Source of the DNA: Streblospio benedicti
Lineage: Eukaryota; Annelida; Polychaeta; Spionida; Spionidae
Direction of reading: 5' to 3'
NCBI GenBank assembly: GCA_019095985.1
Contig: CM032668.1
Span: 20,074,119-20,138,118 of the forward strand
DNA length: 64,000 bases
Positions within the stretch are counted from its first letter, which is position 1. The number at the start of each line of letters is the position of its first letter. The translations under genes were made by a program, and so were the position numbers. Of the stretch, positions 34,321-44,923 are shown one piece after another. A model generated the notes under the pieces. That model was not told the DNA's origin, searched no databases, and was given only the letters and a program-made list of their open reading frames with translations.

Positions 34321-34925
34321 GTATTCATCCCATGTTTTGAACTTGGTGTCTTTGGTGCTGTGGCCATCACAACTCATATGGTGTGAATCCAGATATCTGT
34401 GGCTGGCGTCTATAATAACCGTTTTCTCTCATGTCTATTTTTCAACCAATTTTCAACCAATCAGAATCGAGTATGATCAGCAAAGATGAGAGCATAAGTT
34501 GTAGATGCTTGTTGTTATTGAATGTCCAATTCGTGACCCTGTCTATTGTGCCATTTTCCAATGCCACAGTGGTGTAATATCTGTATAGTTGCTTTAAATG
34601 GAGTACACGATGGAGTTGTGTGTATGCCCTTATTGTAGGCACAGATATATAGGGATCGTTCACAAAGGATATGTCATCGGTGGTGTGTGTGTGTGTGGGG
34701 GGTGGTGGGGGGGGCAGAAAGATGACGAATGATGATTACAGGATGGGGGTCATAAAAAGACGTTATCGCGGACTGTCCCGACAGGGTGGGTGTGGTGTGG
34801 GGGGGGGGATGCAAACGTCAAGGGTGATCTTTTATGGCATTATTTAATACATGGGTATATGGCAATATATGTATATTATATGGACCAAGGAGTGCATATG
34901 GCGCAATCCCCTATGCCATCGATAC

Positions 34926-35120
34926 CAAGTGTGACTCAAATGCGCTCTTGCAACCACGTACATCTGTCCGTAACGTCCATTCATCCCTGTTGAAATCGTG
35001 GATCAATCCCATTAGTTTAGGGCACACGACCCCCATAACCACCCGCACAATGACAATGCAGACGACAGAATACAAAAACGGGAACGGGTTCAGTGCAGCG
35101 ATCACGTGCACAGTGCAGTT
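34926..35120 (-). CDS. Candidate exon of an unknown membrane or secreted protein
   Basis: A 65-codon open segment in phase 0 between GTGACAG| and TTG|GTATCG. It holds a long hydrophobic stretch (FPFLYSVVCIVIVRVVMGVV) followed by a polar, charged part (HDFNRDEWTLRTDVRGCKSA). No ATG opens it, and there is a stop just upstream of the acceptor, so it would be an internal exon. Composition is more GC-rich than the surroundings. I do not recognise the family, and no partner exon was found; a donor-like TG|GTAAGT on the same strand lies near 35695. It could be chance. Confidence 0.28.
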
Positions 35121-37154
35121 CTGTCACGTGACCATTGGATATCTCAATGGAAATCTTAAAGAGACATTCACCGGTGCATGTCATTTCAACCTTTTATGCC
35201 AAATAAATAGTACTTGCTGAGCCATTTGAATACATACATTTTTATCTATGTGCAGTGGTCCATTTCTTCATAATCAATCAATTCCGTAATTTGCTGTCAT
35301 GTTGGTAAACCGTACCTATACTGATACCTTAACAGCCTTAATACATATTTCTGAGCAGCTAATTTTGGCTGTCGGCGCACCGGTGATAGAGGCTGCAATT
35401 TCATGCAGTGGTCTTTTTTGCAGAGGAGATATGAACGTGACAACCTACAGTGTATATGGTAGTGCACTTTTTATGGGTATTGATATTTTATCAAAACGCA
35501 CACTAATAATTGTAAAATCAGAAGTTATCAGGAGCAACATGTCAAATGTATCAAAAACAAAATTATTAATTCAATCTATCTAAGGAGGCATTTGCTGTGC
35601 ATGTCCCTTTAAGAACTGTAAACGGTCTTTTGTACAGCGCACCCTACAAGGAGATAGAAACTGTACTTGCGCCCCAGAGCACTGGGAAACTTACCATGCC
35701 TGTCTTTCCATGGTCTAATGGCTCTTTGACAGCACCTTTTCAGCCTTATCAGCTTTAGTATTGCAGTGCTCTGTATGTTTTTTTCGAAAGCACCACAAAG
35801 TTTTCTTAGGGGTCATCGTATGTAGAACCCTATACTGTAACTGCTGCATCATGTAAATATTTATATATAGGTTCACAACACAAAACCAGTCCATCCACGC
35901 ACACAGGATGTCTTATAATGTAACTGGCTATACCAAAACCAATTTGCTATTAATTATTTATGTTATCAACAATTGCGGCTCTAACATTGACGTGAAATAA
36001 ACATATATTATCTGAATAAAAAGGTAAGTGTAAGATATATTCAACAATGAATCTTGGTAAGTGAATTATTAATTATTTGCAGATAAAACGGAGAGTACAT
36101 GTAGAATACATAGGTTAACCTGCCTTTTGTCATCGAAAGAGAGAAATTGATTATAAATTGTACTGGCCCGCGTATTACTTTCAAATTGGGCATATCGCTT
36201 GATTGATATGCTTTAATAAATATCTTAAATTACTACCAGCATGTAATAAAAGATATCACAACATAATATTGATGTTGTTTCGAATTATGTTTTGGGCAAA
36301 CTAAATATTCATGTTTTAAGTTAGTCAAGATATGATGTTCATCAGAAATGCACGTTTTCCAATCTAAGATGTGAAACAAAACAAATAAATGGGCGTGACA
36401 CAAGGCTTACGATTATAATTGCTCTGTACAGTGTACTTTGGTCTATTCTCGGGAACTTCATGAACAAAAACAGATGTTAAACCCCCCAAATAAAGTATAT
36501 TATACCATGTAATAAGTGATGATACTTTATTATTATACCAGCAAAGGCATGTTTTAACATATGTGAAGTAACGTGTGTATCAAATGTCTGTAACTATCTT
36601 AATATACACACATGATATCATACTTTATAGGAACATAAAACAGTTTTATGGTTAAAATGTTAAACCTTGTTTTTTCCTACTTAGACCCACTGTCATATGT
36701 ATTATGTGATAAAAAAACTGAAGTAAGTTCTGAAATTATCCAACATAAATTCATAAAGTGAGCACCATGCATACCACTTGTTCATCACTACATATAATCA
36801 AGAAGGGGTATCATGAAAATCAAAAATCAAAATAAATGATGGACGAGACCTAAAACCATTTGATTTATAGTTGAACATATTCTAATACGATTCACATAAA
36901 AAACACAGAATCTATTGACAGACCGCTGATAATGTTTTTGCCTGCCCTCATAACGAACCTCGGTTATACAATTTTCAAAAGAGCAGATAACTTGTCAATA
37001 AATCTCAAGTAAATGCTTATTGCAAGACACTTAAAAAGTCATACATTTATAGATCATGTGAGCTTGAAACAGGAAAATCTTCCACGATTTGAAGGCAGGT
37101 GTGAATTAGCTAAACGTCCTAATGATGAATATTCAGAAAATACAGGACCATCCA
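35121..37154. other. AT-rich intergenic stretch
   Basis: A plus-strand 94-codon open frame at 35299-35583 has no recognisable motif. Nothing else seen. Confidence 0.35.
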
Positions 37155-37290
37155 ATGACAGATCCAGGTTTTTTGAAAAGGGGGGAGGCACTTAAAGAAG
37201 TTGGGGGGCGCACTTAAGGGATTTTATGAAAAAAAACTATGAAAATGAAGTATTTTCGTGGGAAAGGGGGGCGTCCCCTCGATCTGCCTA
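37155..37290 (+). mobile_element. Family B element
   Basis: GACAGATCCAGGTTTTTTG ... CTATGAAAATGAAGTATTTT ... CCCCTCGATCTGCCTATA. The CACTTAAGG block is partly doubled inside. Confidence 0.75.
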
Positions 37291-37399
37291 TACCATCTAT
37301 CTTCTAAGTGACACGACAAGTGATTTAAAAGAGTTTAGAGATGAGGGTGTAATCATGTATATAAGCATATAAGTGAGTGATTGAGTAAGTGGAGAGTGC

Positions 37400-37515
37400 G
37401 TGTGAGTGAGTGAGTGAGTGAGTGTGTGTCGTGTGATTGATTGATTGATTGATTGATTGACTAAGTGAAGTAATAAGTAAGTAACTGAGTAAGTAAGCAC
37501 GTAAATATATATATA
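37400..37515. repeat. Simple repeats (GTGA)n, (GATT)n, (AGTA)n
   Basis: Adjacent short-period arrays. They generate a spurious Ser/Thr/Leu open frame on the minus strand. Confidence 0.9.
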
Positions 37516-39967
37516 TGCCTGGCATTCACCAATGTCCCCTTTCTTTTGCGTTTTCCAGAGTTCAAGAGAAAATAATAATAGTTCTTTCATGAACGCGTGA
37601 TACATCCTTGTCCAAAACTGCTCTCAGTCAAGCAGATATGATCATCAAACTGGAGAGAAATAATGGGACAAGCTGCTATCTGAAATGGTTATCCCATAAT
37701 TGACATGATGACGTTGATGTAAAACTAGTAATGGTTTCAGTCCCCTGTCAAACAAAGTGAGAGGATGACTTTACAATGGAGATACGCATACTATAGGAAT
37801 TAAATATGATGAATCTTTTCGTGGGACAATGCCTTGTTTTCTCCACTGATATGATACGCAAAAGAGAACAACCTCCTTTAACCATATAAACTCTTGCTGT
37901 TCAAATAAATAACTCACCCATTGCTCGAATAATCAGGTGTTGATGACGCACATTTAGTATTTTTATGTCTCTTCAGAAAACTTAAATTCAAATTGCAAGT
38001 CCATACAACATACTTATGAGGAACAAATGAGAGGAAATTAAAGTGTAAAAGATAAATAAAATATTTCAGTAAAAAAACTCATCCAATTAGTATCGTATTA
38101 AGTGAATTGTGAATGAAGATTTGCAAATAGGCACCATCTGGACAAATCTAAGAGTCTGTGTCTCAAGGTTGTTCACCATCATAAGCGTATCTCTAAAAGC
38201 AATCGGCAATGTATCATCTTTAAGTTGAAATTAATCACCACTAACATGTAGCCGACATCAGGGTTTTATGGGCTTCACTCAATTGCTGGCTTAACGTTTT
38301 GGATGCTCATTTGGCAAACACCTTTCATGTACTTTGAGTATTGGAATGTATACAACGTTCATGTCATATCAGAGGATGAGTGGAAAATCAGATGTACCCT
38401 TGATCTTGCAGCAAGGTTTGCAATATGTAGTTTGTATAGGGGCTTTGTAGACATGCTCTTTAGTAGATAACTTCACATAACATGTATTCTATAAGTTGAA
38501 CCTGCTGACTTTGGATACAATCTGCAACATCTGTATCCATAGTCTTCATTTTTACTATATCTTAAAAATATGTGTATGCTTTGTTTTAAAGAATGTGCTA
38601 ATGTGAAAGTTGCTTATACCGTTTTCATTTGTCAATTTTAAATCAATTATATCGAATTCTGTACATGTAATATATCCTTAATTAATTCAGAGATTGTTAT
38701 CATAACCACAGAGATTATCATGATAGAGCTTATCAGGCCAGGGTACATACCCATTTAATGCTATCGTTGTGACGATACTTAATATTGTTATAGTTCGTGA
38801 TTGAGACTAATTAAGGCACCTCTTTTCAGTTCACCAAAACTCATTTGACATTGGCATACATACGCAAATAAATCTAACTTCTAGTTGGGATCAGTGCAAC
38901 AAAAATAAAACACTGGGGAATCTGATTAATATGGCATCTATGTTACATTTTGAAGTAATACCATAAAAAATGCTTTAATTCAATAATTTTCTGTATGCCA
39001 TAAATGCATATGCATTATGATGTATATTTTTAATTTACTCACTATATTTGCTTTATCCAAAAACACAAGGGTTCACTTGATGCAGAAATGCGACTACTGC
39101 AGAAACATTACCAGCAAACATGCAGAACTTTATACTTTTACATACAATCTAATACATACACACAAATATAATGGTGTCAAGTTACATACATCATTGTTCG
39201 ATAACACACGATTTCATCATAATTGACATAAAATCTGTAACCACTCTCGTTTGGCTATTTGAATGACAGTTAATATAGAGGAGTTGGTTATCATAATCAA
39301 AATCTTAATTAGCAGAACAGCACAGTCATTGTTATGTTATCTAGCAAACCAATATATTGGAGTGCTACTTGTAGGCCACAAAAGTTATTTTTGGCAGTTC
39401 TAAACATCTTAACTTGTCTCCTACAAAGATGTTTAAGTGAGATATGAAAGCATATGTCCTGTCTTATCTAACATTATCTTGTTAGAAATGAAAAGTTTTC
39501 CATATGTATGTGAAAACCTCTCGATAAAAGCCTTTCATCATTCAGTATACTGTTTATTCATGTGGATAACCAATTAATGTTTAGGGTGTATAGGCATTAA
39601 ATCATCTAAAATCGAGTTCGTCCATCCGAACCAATGGCATACATTATCTTCACAGACATCCTATAAATATATTGCACCGAAACTATGTTTTTATACACGT
39701 TCTTCTTAAAACCGAAGATTATTTGCTATCTATAAAGATAGAAAGTTTTGAGTCAAAGATTGATTTTTGTAAGCACATTTATCTCCAGAATATATTTCTT
39801 CATTGTTTAAAGTAATGCAACTGTAAATGCACTTGTCAACACAGTTGCTCTGCACTGACCCACATAGCCACCAGACCCGCGTAACCCCAGGGAATCGTAA
39901 GGTTGTTTACTTCAAACTCCTCATCCTCGTTGTGTTTCCTTTACTCCACACGTGCACCACTAGTCAG
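37516..39967. other. AT-rich intergenic stretch
   Basis: No gene, RNA or known repeat recognised over about 2.4 kb. Confidence 0.4.
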
Positions 39968-40129
39968 GACACCGGTGTCTGTGTGACATGTGGGGTGTGC
40001 TCCCTGGGTGCCACGAGATGGCTTCAAGAGTGGGGGACTTCGCACCACCTGTATAATGGGGTCCTTCACACACAGCCACGCAGGGCCCAGTCCAAGATGG
40101 CAAGGGAGGAGGGCTACAGGCCAACCTTG
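39968..40129 (+). CDS. Candidate exon of an unknown protein
   Basis: A GC-rich island in AT-rich DNA. A pyrimidine-rich tract and CACTAGTCAG| precede, and CTTG|GTAAGA follows. Between them lie 54 codons with phase 0 at both ends, open in one frame: DTGVCVTCGVCSLGATRW, LQEWGTSHHLYNGVLHTQ, PRRAQSKMAREEGYRPTL. Three cysteines sit in a CxxCxxC cluster. The other two plus frames close quickly. Splice-like borders, composition and phase agree, but I do not recognise the protein and no partner exon is seen nearby. Confidence 0.35.
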
Positions 40130-41030
40130 GTAAGAACAGTTAAAGAGCATCTATTCCCACGAGTAATAGGTTGCAACTTCTACTGAGGTGTCTACTACCC
40201 TGAATAGCAAGGGCTCAATATATTGCTTGAAACTTGTTTTGAGCCCTTGAGACCATCCCAGTTAGGTCAAAATATGCATAATGCAATAGGTGAAATTGAT
40301 CACCATTTAAACTACCTTTTGCGAGTTCTCATTGGTTGTTGCATTCGGGCAATTTTGCATATTTCCTACTTCGTAACATTTGTGCACCAGTCTTCAGGAA
40401 GTAAACAATGCCACGTTTTTAAAGAGAATATTTGAAAATCGCTTTCACTAAAAGCTAGAATTTCAACAAGATATCTATAATTTGTAAATATAGAGGTAAA
40501 ATGATAGGGATTATATAATAATCATAATGTCATCAAAAATGACAATTGCGTGGATGATTTTGACAGTACTGCAGCGAAAATGGTGTAAAAAGACACTTAC
40601 CAACAACTAAATTACGTGGAAATCAAAGTGTTAACATTATTATCCATCACAGGTAGCGAGAAAAAAAGAAAATTCTTCGCGATTGCCAGTCAAGAAGACA
40701 TGCAATGCCAATTTCATAAGGATTGTGTCTAATGATCTCTTGCCATGTCTATGAGTTAGACTAATAATACACACTCTTCTCACCTTTTTGTGAGCTGCTT
40801 GACATGAAAGTCTACAGACTGATTTGATATGATTCTTCAAACTAAATTGGATGTACGATGACATAACAAGAGTCATTGAAAAAAGTCTAGCTAGTGCATT
40901 ACATAAAATGTGAAGTGTGGTAAGATTATATGTTTGAGGCAAAAATAAAATAAGACATATACATATTCATTTAAAAAGTCACAAGACATTACATAAAAAT
41001 TAGAGTGTGATAATGTGAGCAACGAATTTA

Positions 41031-41240
41031 TTAAATAGGCGTCACACATGATTCGTGGCAAATAGGACAGTTGACATGTACTGTCGATGATGTAAAGTAT
41101 GCCCTGTGAATAGATTTAGGAAAATGACATTTATACTCAGGGCACATTCCACCGCAAGGGCTGTCTACAGCCAGTCTACGACCAAAAACGCACGGAGATC
41201 GTAAAGATCCGTGAGTGTTAAATGCGATAAACTCAGCCAT
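41031..41240 (-). CDS. Small cysteine-rich ORF, unknown function
   Basis: A complete frame from ATG (41240) to tandem stops TAA TAA, 69 codons, with no low-complexity sequence. Seven cysteines: C17, C29, C33, C38, C58, C61, C65, in the pattern C-x11-C-x3-C-x4-C-x19-C-x2-C-x3-C, ending VNCPICHESCVTPI. The CPxC pairs recall a small zinc-binding fold, which is inference only. No signal peptide. It stands alone, downstream on its strand of the CpG-rich island at 41241-41720. No promoter or partner gene was identified, and chance cannot be excluded. Confidence 0.35.
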   Translation of the reverse strand: MAEFIAFNTHGSLRSPCVFGRRLAVDSPCGGMCPEYKCHFPKSIHRAYFTSSTVHVNCPICHESCVTPI

Positions 41241-41493
41241 AGAAAGGTTTGGCTTGCAAAACTTCTTCTACGACCACTCTATGTCATGGTCTAACCGTAA
41301 GGAGGCAGTGCGGAGACCTTACACAGAGGATTTACCCGCACGTTGTCAGCACAGATACAGTGCCGGCGCAGTGCGTTCCCAGCACCATGAACGTGCGGAT
41401 CCCGTACTTTTGTAAAGACACTGTGCGTAGAACGTTATACGCGAGTACAACGCACATTCTATGCATGTTGATCGCACGGCCACCTAAAAAAAC

Positions 41494-41524
<31 letters not shown>

Positions 41525-41720
41525 AACAACACCCCCTGTGCCGACGCACTCATAACGCACAGAGCCCTTGCGTATGTGCCCATAACTGAACTTTTGTCAA
41601 TGCATGCGGAAAACGCCGTAGACGCCGCAGTCCTCAAGACGCCTTGCCGCAACCACACACGCAAGGTCAAATGTGCCCCTCGCTTTAGGTGCACATCTTT
41701 TCAATATAAAAGTGCCACTA
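41241..41720. other. CpG-rich island with long frames on both strands
   Basis: Clearly richer in CG than its surroundings (GTCTACGGCGTTTTCCGCAT, GAGTGCGTCGGCACAGG) with a central (AAAAC)n run at about 41490-41530. Overlapping open frames of 158 (plus) and 120 (minus) codons carry no recognised motif; the A-rich run crosses both. Could be an unrecognised repeat or a CpG island of an unseen gene. Confidence 0.4.
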
Positions 41721-42860
41721 TCTAAAATCGGTAATAATTTTAAATAGATCAGCATGTAGCCAACGCAAAAATAACAGAAATGTGACTTATAAATATGAAA
41801 TAATTGTAATTGTGTAATAAAGATGGAACAATAAAAAAGGAATAATACTTAATCACTCATTAAATATACCCCTTTCAACATAACGGCAGCCATATTTGAA
41901 ATAATGGTGGCCATCATGAAAATGCATGTTTGGCTCACTCATTTTGTATTCAAGCTGCTCTGAAGGTGGTAAGTAGAAAATGCATAGCTTAAAATCTTAC
42001 AAGCCAGTGATATGGATTTGTATATATGGTAGATTTTAAATGTAGCTAGTATACACATTTTGTCATTTGTTACAACTACAACCCCATAAAATCATATAAT
42101 ATGCGATCCACAACTGCAAACTACACATACGTATGTTAATATTATAGAGTATAAAATCTGGCTTAAGATATTTCTATCATGAGTTACCAAGTTGTCACTT
42201 AACTTTGAAAATTTAAGGTTAATTGCTGGTAGCATGATTACATTATTCAAGAAAATTTAATATAAAAAGGTTGCTTAAGAAGTCAAACCAGCCCACCCTG
42301 ATCAAGGCTTGAAACTCCAATCATCAAAAACACAGTGCACTATCAAATAACCAGCAAGTTGAATGAACTAAAACCACACGTTAGACACACTAGACACTGT
42401 GTAATAGCTTTTTAGGTACAGATCAAAAGAAGTAAAATCAAACTTAAGACGATCAACACATAGTGCAACTCATTATCAGAAAGACACTGCTCTAAATACA
42501 TATATGTATCTTTACAATTAAAATGTACTAAAATTGTGACAAACAACAACACTTTATCAGTGTGTATATATTATGGATTTAATTCAATAGATCCAATGAT
42601 TTTTAAAAGGATTACCCAGTATCCGTTATCACACCATGCACCAAGTAATGTAGATTTATTGCTATTGGTAAACAAGCATATTGACATTAATCCTTATCAA
42701 AATCAGGTGATCGTATGATGCAACAAAGTCCATGTTGCTTATTGTTAAAGTTTTGTGAATACATATGCATGTACTGTGGCTAATTGTGTTGATTTCACGG
42801 CTCTCAGATATATTTTGAAATTATTATGCACAGATGGCTTGAGAAAAAGTGATCTGTTTT
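41721..42860. other. 5' flank or 5' UTR intron of the kinase gene
   Basis: AT-rich, with no coding content. It ends in a pyrimidine-rich acceptor-like GATCTGTTTTCAG at 42851-42863. Confidence 0.4.
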
Positions 42861-42863
42861 CAG
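42851..42863 (+). promoter_or_regulatory. Likely 3' splice site of a 5' UTR intron
   Basis: GATCTGTTTTCAG| stands 33 bases before the kinase ATG. It suggests that a non-coding first exon lies upstream and that the gene is not a simple processed retrocopy. Confidence 0.45.
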
Positions 42864-42896
42864 ATTACAAGTGCAAGTGGTAGCCAAATAGCAAAC

Positions 42897-44072
42897 ATGG
42901 CAAATATAGCCAGAATAGGCAAGTTTACAATTGACAGAGATAAAAGGCTTGGAAAGGGAAACTATGGCAGTGTGTATCTTGGGACAGATGATGAGGGACA
43001 TCCTGTGGCTGGTAAAGAGATTTATCTTGGAGACGATGATCCACAATATCATGATCCAGCCTGGATCGCTAGAGTGAAGGCTGAAGTCGATGCTCACAGG
43101 AAGATCCCTGACCATGTCAACCTGGTCAAATTTGTAGATTCAGTAACAAAGGGCAACAACGTCTGGGTCTTTACGGAGCCTTGCCAAATTGGTGACTTGA
43201 ATAAATACATGGAAAACAATGATGTGAGTGAACGCCAGAAATTTGTAATTATGAAAGAGCTTGCCCAAGTTCTCCATCATCTTCACAGCCTCGATCCTCC
43301 CGTCTCACACCGTGATGTGAAAAGTGAAAACCTGTTGATGGGGGATGATGGACATATCAAGCTGTGTGATCTTGGACTGAGCAAATTCATAGAAATGACC
43401 GGAGACAGAGCTAAATCACTGAAAACAAACTGTGGAACTAACGAATATAAGGCTCCAGAGCTGTTCATACTGGATAGAGATGGTCGACCGAGCTACACGA
43501 TCAAAGCTGATGTTTTCAGTGCTGGCATTTTCTACATTTCACTCATTGACGCTGTGTCTCACAAGCCACTTGAACCATTTATGATCCAAGGAGAGTCAGT
43601 AGGACGGCAGATGTATGACAATCACAGGTACTCCGGTTGGTCTGCTCCACCTATCAAGTTCAAGCTCCAGGACAGTCCCCATGTGACGCGACTCAAGGCC
43701 CTCGTCAACACCATGATCCAGTTTGATCCTGAAGAACGGCCCACCATGGGAGAAGTGCTCGACGAGCTCAACAGCATCATTGTCTCAATGCCAGATAATC
43801 AGCCCCAAGCCTCAGCTGGACCATCTGGAGGCACGCAGGAGCTGACAGAGGCTATGTCAGGACTATCCACATCTGATGCGAGGCCCAAAGAGGTGGAAGG
43901 GAAACAGGCAGCTCAGCGTCAACAAGCACAACATTCTGCTACAGAAACAGTTGGTGCAGGTGCCAGCAGTAGAATCAAAGCGTACAGTAAAACCAGCAAT
44001 AACAGCAGCGGCAAACTCTATATCATCGGAGGACTGATAAATCTGAACTATGACATTTCCACCGCATGTTAG
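42897..44072 (+). CDS. Protein kinase, N-terminal part of a kinase-kelch protein
   Basis: 391 codons on one exon from ATG 42897 (context AAACATGG) to TAG 44070-44072. The kinase domain spans residues about 10-300. Seen: glycine loop LGKGNYGSV (18-26), ATP lysine Lys40 (VAGKE), helix-C Glu63, catalytic loop HRDVKSEN (138-145), metal-binding DLG (158-160, in place of DFG), and YKAPE (184-188). The loop HRDVKSEN is Ser/Thr-kinase type. All residues needed for catalysis appear present, so it could be active on cytoplasmic substrates; the substrate is unknown. A Ser/Gln/Ala-rich linker follows (about 300-365), then the first kelch strand (GKLYIIGGL). The stop falls there and the same frame continues with kelch sequence, so the stop interrupts a longer protein. 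The start is the first ATG after the acceptor-like site. Confidence 0.85.
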   Translation: MANIARIGKFTIDRDKRLGKGNYGSVYLGTDDEGHPVAGKEIYLGDDDPQYHDPAWIARVKAEVDAHRKIPDHVNLVKFVDSVTKGNNVWVFTEPCQIGDLNKYMENNDVSERQKFVIMKELAQVLHHLHSLDPPVSHRDVKSENLLMGDDGHIKLCDLGLSKFIEMTGDRAKSLKTNCGTNEYKAPELFILDRDGRPSYTIKADVFSAGIFYISLIDAVSHKPLEPFMIQGESVGRQMYDNHRYSGWSAPPIKFKLQDSPHVTRLKALVNTMIQFDPEERPTMGEVLDELNSIIVSMPDNQPQASAGPSGGTQELTEAMSGLSTSDARPKEVEGKQAAQRQQAQHSATETVGAGASSRIKAYSKTSNNSSGKLYIIGGLINLNYDISTAC

Positions 44073-44923
44073 CAGGACACTGAGTCCGGCTGGCAGCAGG
44101 TCACCAGCCTCCCGGAGAGCGTTAAACACATGGCTGTTAGTGCCGTGAACGGTCGGCTGTTCATAGCCGGGGGTCTAGATGCTAATAATAAGGTCACTAA
44201 CCACTGTTATGTTTACACGGCTGCGACCCGCACCTGGCGGCAGTGTGCTGACATGTCCACGGCCCGGTTCGGTGCTTCTGCCATCACTGTGCCAGGGGAG
44301 AAAGTCGTGGTACTGGGCGGGTGGGATGGTGGGAAGCCCCGGGTGATTGTGAACAGTATGATGTGGAGAGGGATGAATGGACCAGGATGAGTGACATGCA
44401 TCAGCGTATGATACATCCTATTGCTGCTTTAGTCCAATCATGTGTGCATGTAGTCTTTAATGATTCTCCTCTTAACAAATGCAGTCAGCAAAAAGGTTAT
44501 AAAATCTCTTTACAAGTGTTAGACATGACGACAGGAGCCTGGAGTTTCGGCCCGCCTCTACCAGCTGAGATTGGTTCTCTACCACCAGGTAAGAAGTGTG
44601 GGCGTACATGGGGAGCCTCGGCTGTGGCCGTCAATGACACCTTACTTGTGTGTGGAGGAGTAAGTCGTCTGCTAGCTCAGTACGTGCCCAGCACCCGCGT
44701 GTGGCACAAACTCACCCCGCCCAGTCTACACCATTCTAATGGAGCGTCAGTGGTAAGAGAGGGCAGAGTACTCCTCATGGGCGGGAAGTGTAAGGGTTGG
44801 TTTGGTAGGTGGCCGTTCAGTGACGTGATTGAAGAATACTATGTGCAGAATGGCAGATGGGTCACAAAGTCACAGAAAATACCATGTGCTTTGTGCTTTT
44901 ATAGTGCTGTGATGTTAAAATAG
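44073..44923 (+). pseudogene. Kelch-repeat C-terminal part, cut off by a stop and shifted once
   Basis: Continues the kinase frame directly after the TAG: ESGWQQVTSLPESVKHMAVS, GRLFIAGGLDANNK, RTWRQCADMSTARFGASAI, VVVLGGWDGGKPR. Around 44340-44345 the frame must move by one base, best explained by one G lost from a CCCCGGG run, to continue as DCEQYDVERDEWTRMSD, TLLVCGG and RVLLMGGK and end at TAG 44921-44923. At least five GG-containing kelch strands are seen, enough for most of a beta-propeller, typically a protein-binding platform. The first stop is a single change from a Trp codon (CW is common in such strands). An ATTAAA at 44976 may be the poly(A) signal. Two breaks only, both in the kelch half, so the loss is recent or reflects base errors. 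Confidence 0.8.

Noticed and set aside
37297-37605. 102-codon Ser/Thr/Leu-rich frame on the minus strand
   Set aside because: Produced by the (GTGA)n and (GATT)n simple repeats.
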